Positions 26,192 to 34,684 of a stretch of DNA of 64,000 nucleotides are shown in pieces (the first letter of the stretch is position 1; every line of letters starts with the position of its first letter). The stretch is taken from the NCBI RefSeq assembly GCF_030865425.1, contig NZ_JAVFCB010000009.1:1-64000 (forward strand). The letters run 5' to 3'. The notes beneath the pieces were generated by a model. The model was given only the letters and a program-made list of their open reading frames with translations. It searched no databases and was not told the DNA's origin. The position numbers were made by a program, and so were the translations under genes. This DNA is from Microbacterium capsulatum. Its GTDB lineage: Bacteria > Actinomycetota > Actinomycetes > Actinomycetales > Microbacteriaceae.

Positions 26192-26224
26192 CAGATCCTG
26201 CCTTCTCATGGGTTTCGGGTCGTA

Positions 26225-27019
26225 TCAGGGGATGACGCGGACGACATCGTCGACCGTGACCGCGTCGTCGGACAGGCCGAGATCCTTCGCGAGCTGCGCG
26301 GTCTCCAGGCGCCGGATCCGGGAGCGACGCAGCACGTCGTCGTCGCAGAACACGACGTCACGCGGGCCGTCCGCGATGACACCACCGTCGGCCATCGCCA
26401 CGACCCGGGAGAACGTGTCGACGACGAAGCGCATGTCGTGGGTGATCGTGACGACCGAGACGCCCTCGGCCTGCAGCCGGTCGAGCATCCGGGTGAGCTG
26501 GTCCAGGCCGTTGCTGTCCAGCCCGGCGGTCGGCTCGTCGAGGATCACGTACCGGCAGTCCGAGACCAGGATCGCGGCGATCGCCACGAACTTCCGCACG
26601 GCGGTCGGGAGGTCCTTCGGGTTCGTGTCCAGGTGGTCCTGGATCCCCGCGAGGTCGACGGCGCGCGCGATGCGCTCCTCGCGCTTGTGCTCGGGCCATT
26701 TCAGGTAGCGGGGCAGGTACTCGATCTCGGAGCGCACATCGGAGGCGAACAGCTGGTCGTCCGGGTTCTGGAAGACGTAGCCGACGACGCGGGCGGTCTC
26801 CGCGGTGGTCCGATCGGCGGTGCGGACGCCGTCCACGAGCACCTCGCCCGCCGTCGGCCGGAGCAGGCCGTTCATCATCTTCACCGTGGTCGTCTTGCCG
26901 GCGCCGTTCTGTCCGACGATCGCGACCCGTTCGCCGTCCTCGATGCGCAGATCCACCGATCCGACAGCGACGGTCCCGTCCGGGTAGGCGAAGCCCGCCC
27001 CGCGCAGCTCAATGGGCAC
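26225..27019 (-). CDS. ECF transporter ATPase A (degenerate ABC signature)
   Basis: A 264-aa EcfA-type ATPase that powers import with the T and S components. Walker A GQNGAGKT (36-43), the Q-loop glutamine Q84 in VFQNPDDQ, Walker B YVILDE (157-162) and the THD switch histidine are intact. The signature that should read LSGGQ is LPTAVRK (137-143), although the following FVAIAAIL is normal. This half therefore cannot complete the partner's ATP site in the standard way. It overlaps the second ATPase by 11 bp. Confidence 0.92.
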   Translation of the reverse strand: MPIELRGAGFAYPDGTVAVGSVDLRIEDGERVAIVGQNGAGKTTTVKMMNGLLRPTAGEVLVDGVRTADRTTAETARVVGYVFQNPDDQLFASDVRSEIEYLPRYLKWPEHKREERIARAVDLAGIQDHLDTNPKDLPTAVRKFVAIAAILVSDCRYVILDEPTAGLDSNGLDQLTRMLDRLQAEGVSVVTITHDMRFVVDTFSRVVAMADGGVIADGPRDVVFCDDDVLRRSRIRRLETAQLAKDLGLSDDAVTVDDVVRVIP

Positions 27020-27872
27020 GGCTCACCTCCTCGATCCTCGAAGCCACGGCGTGCGCGGCCTCGTCCCTGGTCATCGGCATGATGCCGATCCCCCGCCCGT
27101 CCTCCTGCAGCAGCCCGGCGAGTTCGGCGACCTCCGGCGGACGGACTCCGTACGAGCGAAGCTCTGCGGATCCCAGCACCTCGCGGGTCGGGCCGCTCAT
27201 CGCCGCACGTCCCCCGTGCATGACCGTCACCGTGTCCGCGTACGCGGCGAGGAGATCGATCTTGTGCTCCACCAGCACGATCGACTTCCCTCGGTCCTTC
27301 AGACCGTGGATGATCTCGAACACCTCCTCGGACGACTCGGGATCGAGCTGGGAGGTGGGTTCGTCGATCACGACGACGTCCGCGTCCATGGCGATGATGG
27401 AGGCGAAGGCGACCTTCTGCCGCTGTCCGCCCGAGAGCCCGTTCGGGTTCTTGTCCACGAGGCGTTCGATTCCCAGTTGCTCGACGACGCGACGCACCCG
27501 CTCGATGATCTCGTCGCGCGGCACTCCGAGGTTCTCCAGCCCGAGCGCGATCTCCTCGAACACGGTCTCGCGGATGCCGCTGATCTGCGTGAACGGGTTG
27601 TCGAAGACGCAGCCGATCGCGGTCGACAGTTCCGCGGGATCCCAGTCCTGCAGGTCCTTCCCGAGGATCTGCACCTGACCGGTCAGCTCCCCCTCGTGGA
27701 AGTGCGGGATGATGCCGCGCACGAGCGCGCAGAGCGTCGACTTGCCGCTCGCGTTGAGGCCGACGACGCCGTGCACCTTCCCCTCCTCCCATTCGAGGCT
27801 GAGGCCGTCCAGCGCCGGGCGCTCTGAGTAGGCGTACGTGAAGCGCACGTCCCGCAGCGTTGCTAGAACCAT
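27009..27872 (-). CDS. ECF transporter ATPase A' (altered Q-loop)
   Basis: A 287-aa EcfA'-type ATPase. Walker A GLNASGKST (38-46), the canonical signature LSGGQ (146-150) and Walker B with D170-E171 are intact, and EHK carries the switch histidine. The Q-loop glutamine is replaced by D91 (CVFDNPFTQ). With the degenerate signature of its partner, one of the two ATP sites looks non-canonical. The ATG at 27872 overlaps the T-component gene by 10 bp. Confidence 0.92.
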   Translation of the reverse strand: MVLATLRDVRFTYAYSERPALDGLSLEWEEGKVHGVVGLNASGKSTLCALVRGIIPHFHEGELTGQVQILGKDLQDWDPAELSTAIGCVFDNPFTQISGIRETVFEEIALGLENLGVPRDEIIERVRRVVEQLGIERLVDKNPNGLSGGQRQKVAFASIIAMDADVVVIDEPTSQLDPESSEEVFEIIHGLKDRGKSIVLVEHKIDLLAAYADTVTVMHGGRAAMSGPTREVLGSAELRSYGVRPPEVAELAGLLQEDGRGIGIMPMTRDEAAHAVASRIEEVSRAH

Positions 27873-28666
27873 CCGAGAACACCTCCGATCACTGCGGCGA
27901 CCGCCGCGAGCACGAGCAGGGTCAGCGCGCCCCACTCCCAGGGCCGGGTCCTGCGCAGCCGGACCAGCGAGGTGTGCGCACCCTCACGGTTGAAGGCCCG
28001 CGCATCGAGCGCGATCGCGCGCTCCTCGGTGGCGCTCATGGCAGAGAGGAACACCGGGGCGAGCACGGGGAAGAACGCGCGGACCCGCACGAGCGGGCTC
28101 CCCTCGGTCTCGATCCCGCGCGCCTTCTGCGCATCGAGCACCACCCGGGCCGTCGCGCCGAGGTCGGCGATCGACTGGAACGACGCGAGCAGGACGTAGC
28201 TGACCCGGGGGCTCACGCCGATGTGCTCGAGCGCGAGCATCAGATGCCGCATCGGGACGAGGGCGAAGAACAGGGTCGCGGCGGCGCAGATCGCCATGAC
28301 GACGGTGGCGAACCGCAGTCCCGCGTCGATGCCCGCGGTCGTGACCGAGATCGGTCCGAGCGGAACGAGCACGCGTCCGCCACGGGTGAGCAGGGCGCGC
28401 AGGACGAACAGGATCAGTCCGACGCCGGCCCACAGTTTGAGGAAGGTCATCAGGTAACTGCGCCCCTTGCCCCCGAGGAAGCCGACGAGGACGAACACCG
28501 CACCCGCGGCGAGCGGGATGATCCATCCCGGCGCAGCCACGCCGATCGCGGCCGTCGCGGCGATGCAGCCGAGCAGGATCAGCGGGTTCATGTCGCGGAT
28601 CGGGTTGCCCAGCGTCGCATCCGCGAGGTACCGCGCGGCAGCGGCGTCGAGTGCGGTGCTCGTCAT
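27863..28666 (-). CDS. ECF transporter T component
   Basis: A 267-aa transmembrane EcfT-like protein. Several N-terminal transmembrane helices are followed by the cytoplasmic coupling region with ALEHIGVSPRVSYVLLASFQS and an Ala-Arg-type coupling motif, QKARGIE. It links the two ATPases to the S component. It lies 1 bp from the S gene and overlaps ATPase A'. The complete S-T-A'-A set in one operon makes this a dedicated (group I) ECF system, by the usual definition. Confidence 0.9.
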   Translation of the reverse strand: MTSTALDAAAARYLADATLGNPIRDMNPLILLGCIAATAAIGVAAPGWIIPLAAGAVFVLVGFLGGKGRSYLMTFLKLWAGVGLILFVLRALLTRGGRVLVPLGPISVTTAGIDAGLRFATVVMAICAAATLFFALVPMRHLMLALEHIGVSPRVSYVLLASFQSIADLGATARVVLDAQKARGIETEGSPLVRVRAFFPVLAPVFLSAMSATEERAIALDARAFNREGAHTSLVRLRRTRPWEWGALTLLVLAAVAAVIGGVLGWF

Positions 28667-28667
28667 G

Positions 28668-29315
28668 TCAGCGCACTCCGGAACCGAGTCGGACGTCCGC
28701 GTCGGCCGGCGCCGAGAGGTACACGCGGCCCAGCGGGAGCTTGGTCATGAGACGCTTCGGGATCCCCTTGATGATCGCGTAGACGATCAGCACCGTGGGG
28801 ACCTTGTCGAGCACGTCCATCGGGATCTGCGCGACGAAGTTCGCGGTGTTCACGTCGAGTCCGAGAGCGGTGAGCATGCCGACGACGATGGCGCCGCCGC
28901 CGACCGCGAGGCCGCCGAACACCCAGATGGTGAGGAGCGCGCCGAAGAACCCGCCGATGAACGCGAACGGGATCGCGGTGAGCAGGGCCTTCCACCAGAC
29001 CTTGAAGAAGCCCCGGCGCCCGAAGAAGCCGGCGAGCAGACCGAACGCGACGTTCAGGACGGCGAAGGCGAACGTCGGCGGCGAGGTGATCGAGTTGATC
29101 GCGTTCGACAGCAGGCCGACGACGGCGCCGGGCAGGCCGCCGCAGAGGGCGCCCACGAGGATCGTGCCGATGCTGTCGAGGTAGATCGGCAGCTTGAGCA
29201 GCAACGCGATCTGCCCGCCGACGAAGTTGACGGCGACGCCGATCGGGATGAGGAAGATCGTCAGGCGGCCGTAGCCGCGGATGAGTGTCGAGAACCTGCT
29301 GCGGGAAGCCATCAT
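28668..29315 (-). CDS. ECF transporter S component (substrate unknown)
   Basis: A 215-aa membrane protein with about six transmembrane segments, expected to bind the transported micronutrient. It has KLPIYLDSIGTILVGALCGG, which resembles an S-component helix 1-2 region, and two Arg/Lys-rich cytoplasmic loops. I cannot assign it to a known vitamin family. The co-operonic nucleoside hydrolase and PfkB kinase suggest a ribosylated or sugar-like ligand, which is inference. Confidence 0.82.
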   Translation of the reverse strand: MMASRSRFSTLIRGYGRLTIFLIPIGVAVNFVGGQIALLLKLPIYLDSIGTILVGALCGGLPGAVVGLLSNAINSITSPPTFAFAVLNVAFGLLAGFFGRRGFFKVWWKALLTAIPFAFIGGFFGALLTIWVFGGLAVGGGAIVVGMLTALGLDVNTANFVAQIPMDVLDKVPTVLIVYAIIKGIPKRLMTKLPLGRVYLSAPADADVRLGSGVR

Positions 29316-29369
29316 CGGCGTCCTTTCTGTCCGGGCCGCCGTCGGGTGCGGCCGTGGGTTCCTCGCGGG

Positions 29370-30296
29370 CTAGGGGGTCCGCGCGGTGGATCGGCGGAAC
29401 GCGTCGACCGCGTCCCGGGTGGTGAGGCCTCCCCGCGCCCCGACCGTGCCGACGGCGAGGCTTGCCGCGGCGTTGGCGAACTCGGCGGCTTCGACGAGGT
29501 CGCCGCTGAGCGAGTAGGCGTAGAGGAAGGAGCTGGTGAACGTGTCCCCGGCGCCCGTGACGTCGACGACCTCCACGGGGATCCCCGGCACCTCGACGAT
29601 GCCTCCGGCGTGGTGCAGCTCGCATCCTTCGCTGTCGCGGGTGATGACGATCGCGGTCGCGCCCCCGTCGAGCAGGCGCGAGATGGACTGCCCCTCCTGC
29701 TCGAAGCGCGACGCACCGAGGGAGTTCATGAAGAGGATGTCGCAGTGCTCGAGGAGCCCGGATCCCTGGTTCTCCGCGTTGTAGACGTCCAGGTCGAGCA
29801 CCATCCGGGCGCCGCGACGGCGCAGCGATTCGAGGATCTCCGCCGGCCCCTGCGGCCCTCGCCGGAACGGCTTCACGTCGGTGAGCGTGCTGACGATGAA
29901 CTCGGCGTCCGCCATGTGCTCGAACGTGGCGGGGACGATCTCGGAGTGCGTGATCCCGAGCGTGGGGATGAGCACGATGTGCTGTTCCCCGTGCAGCAGG
30001 ATGATGCACTTCGAGTCCGGGACGTCCTCATCGAAGATCACGTGGCCGGTGTCGATGCCCTGCTCGCGCATCTGCCCGAGCAGCCTCTGCGTGAGCGGCC
30101 CCGAGTTGAGCTGGGAGATGAACGAGGTCGGCATCCCGAAGTGCGCGTAGATGGATGCGGCGTTGGCGACGCTGCCGCCGAACTGCGCCGGCAGCGTCTG
30201 GACGATGACCTTGTCGCCGGCCAGCGGGAAATGCGGTGTCGCGTAGTACTCGTCCTCCGCGACGTCCCCGAAGAACACGGAGTGCCGCGCCGTCAC
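29370..30296 (-). CDS. PfkB family carbohydrate kinase
   Basis: A 308-aa ribokinase-fold kinase. It has the N-terminal QFGGSVANAA motif and the C-terminal DVTGAGDTFTSSF with the catalytic Asp in GAGD. It would phosphorylate a sugar or nucleoside released by the cassette, for example ribose from the nucleoside hydrolase. The GTG at 30296 overlaps the LacI stop (GTGA), so it is co-transcribed with the regulator. A gap of 54 bp separates it from the S component. Confidence 0.9.
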   Translation of the reverse strand: MTARHSVFFGDVAEDEYYATPHFPLAGDKVIVQTLPAQFGGSVANAASIYAHFGMPTSFISQLNSGPLTQRLLGQMREQGIDTGHVIFDEDVPDSKCIILLHGEQHIVLIPTLGITHSEIVPATFEHMADAEFIVSTLTDVKPFRRGPQGPAEILESLRRRGARMVLDLDVYNAENQGSGLLEHCDILFMNSLGASRFEQEGQSISRLLDGGATAIVITRDSEGCELHHAGGIVEVPGIPVEVVDVTGAGDTFTSSFLYAYSLSGDLVEAAEFANAAASLAVGTVGARGGLTTRDAVDAFRRSTARTP

Positions 30297-31297
30297 CGCA
30301 CGGCCTCCGCCGTGGAGGACCGCACGATCAGCGTTACAGGGAGCACCGTGCGCTCCGGCGCGATCGGCTCCTTCGCCTCGACGGCGTCGAGGACCGCCTG
30401 CGCGGCCAGTCGGCCGAGGGCGTCGACGTCCTGCCGGACGGTCGTCAGCCGCGGAACGCTGTAGTGCCCCGAGGACATGTCGTCGAAGCCGACGACGGAC
30501 ACCTCGTCGGGCACGCCGATGCCGTGGGAGCGCAGCGCGTCGAGCGCACCGAGCGCCATGAGGTCGTTGTGGGCGAAGACCGCGGTCATGCCGCGCTCGC
30601 GCATCTCCGGTAGGTACCGCTCCACCGCGGCACGGCCGCCGTCGGCGGTGTAGTCGCCGCTCGTCGTCACGATCTCCCCGCCCGCCGCGATCCACGGCTG
30701 TGCGAAGCCGCGGCTCCGGTTCACGCTCGTGACGGGAAGCGGCGCCCCCTGGATCTCCAGCACGCGCCTATGCCCGAGCGCGAGGAGGTGCTCTGCGACG
30801 AGGCGGCCGCCCTCTTCGTTGTCCGAGATGACGGTGCGCAGCTCGACGCCCTCGAGCTCCTCGTCGACCATGACGACCGGGAGCCCGTGCGAGAGCGACG
30901 CGCGCGCGGTGATGCCGAGCGAGGCGCCGGAGGCGTACACGATCCCGTCCACGGCGCGGGAGGCGATCATCTCCAGGTAGCGCGCCTCCCTCTCCGCGTC
31001 GAAGCCGGTCGTCGCGAGCATCAGGTTGTAGCCGCGCTCGACGGCCTCCCGCTCCACGCTCTTGGCGAGCTCCGCGAAGTACTCGATGGCGATGTCGGGA
31101 ACGATGATCGCCAGGATGCCGGAGCGCCCGAGGGCCAGGTTCTGGGCGGCGCGGGTGGGGACGTAGTCCAGCTCCGCCATCGCGTTCAGAACCTTGTCCC
31201 GCAGCTCGTCGCTGACGCGGCGCTTCCCGCTGAGTGCGTGCGAGACCGTGGTCGGGCTCACCCCCGCGTGCCGGGCGACGTCGGAGATCGACACCAT
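30293..31297 (-). CDS. LacI-family transcriptional regulator, first gene of the ECF operon
   Basis: A 334-aa repressor. The HTH is SISDVARHAGVSPTTVSHALSG (residues 3-24), followed by the hinge and a periplasmic-binding-like sensor. The ATG at 31297 is chosen: a GAGGAGG site lies 9 bp upstream, whereas the GTG at 31303 would be only 3 bp from it. It is the leading gene of the 10-gene operon, so it probably regulates itself and the transporter through the sites at 31325-31352. Confidence 0.93.
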   Translation of the reverse strand: MVSISDVARHAGVSPTTVSHALSGKRRVSDELRDKVLNAMAELDYVPTRAAQNLALGRSGILAIIVPDIAIEYFAELAKSVEREAVERGYNLMLATTGFDAEREARYLEMIASRAVDGIVYASGASLGITARASLSHGLPVVMVDEELEGVELRTVISDNEEGGRLVAEHLLALGHRRVLEIQGAPLPVTSVNRSRGFAQPWIAAGGEIVTTSGDYTADGGRAAVERYLPEMRERGMTAVFAHNDLMALGALDALRSHGIGVPDEVSVVGFDDMSSGHYSVPRLTTVRQDVDALGRLAAQAVLDAVEAKEPIAPERTVLPVTLIVRSSTAEAVR

Positions 31298-31324
31298 CCG
31301 CACTCACCTCCTCGTGTTCTTAGG

Positions 31325-31352
31325 TTGCAAATCGCTTTGGCAACCGCTTTGG
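31325..31352. promoter_or_regulatory. candidate LacI operators upstream of the ECF operon
   Basis: Two adjacent near-repeats, GCAAATCGCTTTGG and GCAACCGCTTTGG, lie 28-55 bp upstream of the lacI ATG. The first contains the palindrome CAAA-TCGC-TTTG, with a central CG typical of LacI sites. Autoregulation is inference. Confidence 0.55.
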
Positions 31353-31402
31353 AAGACGATAGGCGAAGACCGGCCCCACCGCAAGACCCGCGGCGGAATC
31401 GG

Positions 31403-32233
31403 TCAGGCGTTCGCCAGCAGCCAGCGCACGACCGCGTCGGTGTCGTGCCCCTCGAGCACGCCGGTGGCGCGCTCCTTGAGCTCCGGCACCGCGTTGCCGA
31501 CCGCGTAGGCCTCGTCGGCGAACTCGAACAGCGGCACGTCGTTGTGGTTGTCCCCGAACGCGACGATACGCTCGGCGTCCAGCCGCTCCGCGACCCGTCG
31601 GGCCCCGTCCGCCTTGGTCGCCGCACCCGAATGGATCTCCAGCCACCACTGGTCCGGGGTGTACGGGTCCGTCGAGACGAACACGGCGCAGTCGCGGGTC
31701 GCCTCCGTCAAGGCCGCGGCCAGGGCACGAACGGGATCCTCCCGCCCGATCACGACCGCGTAGTACGCGGAGTCGCGCTCGAGTTCCCGCCAGGACGCGA
31801 GCGGCCTCAGTCGCGGATCGCCGAGACGGTGATCGATGAAGAGGCGCACCCCGGCCGACTCGCTGCCGACGCGCCAGCGGATCCGCTCGGCACCGGACTC
31901 ATAGGTGTGGAACACCGGCTCGAGTTCCGGGTCGGAGGCGGTCGCCGCGCAGATCGCCCGCACGACGGCGTCGTCGAGGAGGGCGACGTCGAAGGGCCGG
32001 CCGCTTGTGCCATCGGCGATGATCGTGCCGCCGTACGTCACCACCGGGTGACGCCATCGGATTCCCGCCGTCGCCCGCGACGCCGACCCGAAGGATCGGG
32101 CAGTGGCGAAGGTGATCAGCGTCCCCCGCTCGCTCAGTTCGTTGATCCCCTGCACGGTGGCCGCGCTGGCGCGCGCATCCGCCATGAGCAGGGTGAAGTC
32201 GAGGTCGGTGACGTAGAGGGTCCGGCTGCTCAT
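31403..32233 (-). CDS. HAD-superfamily phosphatase (Cof/sugar-phosphatase type)
   Basis: A 276-aa HAD hydrolase. The nucleophile motif is VTDLDFTLL, threonine motif II is TFATARS, and the late FGDNHNDVPLFEFAD motif binds Mg2+. The cap resembles sucrose-phosphate phosphatase-like members. Substrate unknown. It is separate from the ECF operon (about 100 bp with the operator region between) and lies 21 bp downstream of lysS, so it may be transcribed with lysS. Confidence 0.88.
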   Translation of the reverse strand: MSSRTLYVTDLDFTLLMADARASAATVQGINELSERGTLITFATARSFGSASRATAGIRWRHPVVTYGGTIIADGTSGRPFDVALLDDAVVRAICAATASDPELEPVFHTYESGAERIRWRVGSESAGVRLFIDHRLGDPRLRPLASWRELERDSAYYAVVIGREDPVRALAAALTEATRDCAVFVSTDPYTPDQWWLEIHSGAATKADGARRVAERLDAERIVAFGDNHNDVPLFEFADEAYAVGNAVPELKERATGVLEGHDTDAVVRWLLANA

Positions 32234-32254
32234 GATGCCGAGGGACGCCGGCCG

Positions 32255-33778
<1,524 letters not shown>

Positions 33779-33864
33779 GGGTGGGGCTCCTCGGGAAAGT
33801 CGCCGCCCAGTCTACCGGCGTGCTCCTTCACGCCCGCCGGGCGCGGGGCCGTGCCCGTCTGACC

Positions 33865-33938
33865 GCGAGACCGAACCTGCGTCCCGAGACCGCCGAAATC
33901 CTCTGCGGTCTCGCGACACCGTTTCGGTCTCGCGGACA
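33865..33938. repeat. 74-bp nested inverted repeat, copy 1
   Basis: Outer arms GAGACCGAA/TTTCGGTCTC enclose inner arms CGAGACCG/CGGTCTCG. The element lies in the lysS-DUF2520 gap. A second copy of the same length and layout is at 58917-58990; both end in TTCGGTCTCGCGGACA. No protein is encoded. Confidence 0.8.
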
Positions 33939-34006
33939 GGACGGCGGCAGGACGTCGGACGGGACGGCGGCGGGACGGCGGACGGGGGCGGCCGCGGGGG
34001 CCGGGT

Positions 34007-34684
34007 TCAGTCGGTCCCGGCCTCGCGCAGCGCGCGGTCGAACGTCGACGAGACGAGGGCGGAGAGGTATCCGCCGGGGTTCTCCACCCCGATCCTGCGG
34101 AGGATCCCCGTCGCCTGGCCGACGATCGAGCGCGCGAACTCCGACGCGGTCGCGATCGCCTCGGCGTACGCGGGGCGGTCCGCCTCGTCGATCACGACGG
34201 GCTCGCAGCCGAGCTCGACGGCGAGGGCCTGCGCGATCGGCAGCACCATGGGCGGCGCGGTCACCCCGGCGTACGCGGCCTGCAGCTGGCGCAGGTCGAG
34301 CGTCGTGCCGGTGAACGAGATCGCCGGATGCACGGCGAGCGGTATCGCGCCGGCCGCCGCCGCGGGGGCGAGCACCGCCGTACCGTACGCCGGATCCGTG
34401 TGCAGCACGAGCTGACCGGGCTGCCACGCGCCGACCTCGGCGAGCCCGGCGACGAGGCCGGGCAGCTCGTCGTGCGGCACGGCGAGAACGACGAGCTGGC
34501 TCTCGGCGACGAGCTCCGGCGCCTGCACGGTGCGCACCCCGGGCAGCACGGCGGCGACCCGATCCGGATCCGATCCGGGCGTGATCCCGGTGAGCAGGTG
34601 CCCGGCGCCGGCGAGCGCGGCCCCGATCACCGGGCCGACGTGTCCGGCTCCGACGATCCCGACCCCCATCCGCCCCGCGCGCAT
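34007..34684 (-). CDS. Rossmann-like and DUF2520 domain-containing protein
   Basis: A 225-aa protein. The NAD(P)-binding motif GIVGAGHVG comes first, followed by VLAVPHDELPG and a DUF2520 helical domain with HPAISFTG. It resembles a small imine reductase-like or ketopantoate reductase-like family member. Substrate unknown. In related actinobacteria it precedes panC; here no panC follows before lysS. The ATG at 34684 (TGATG junction) is used; GTG 34687 and ATG 34669 are alternatives. Confidence 0.85.
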   Translation of the reverse strand: MRAGRMGVGIVGAGHVGPVIGAALAGAGHLLTGITPGSDPDRVAAVLPGVRTVQAPELVAESQLVVLAVPHDELPGLVAGLAEVGAWQPGQLVLHTDPAYGTAVLAPAAAAGAIPLAVHPAISFTGTTLDLRQLQAAYAGVTAPPMVLPIAQALAVELGCEPVVIDEADRPAYAEAIATASEFARSIVGQATGILRRIGVENPGGYLSALVSSTFDRALREAGTD

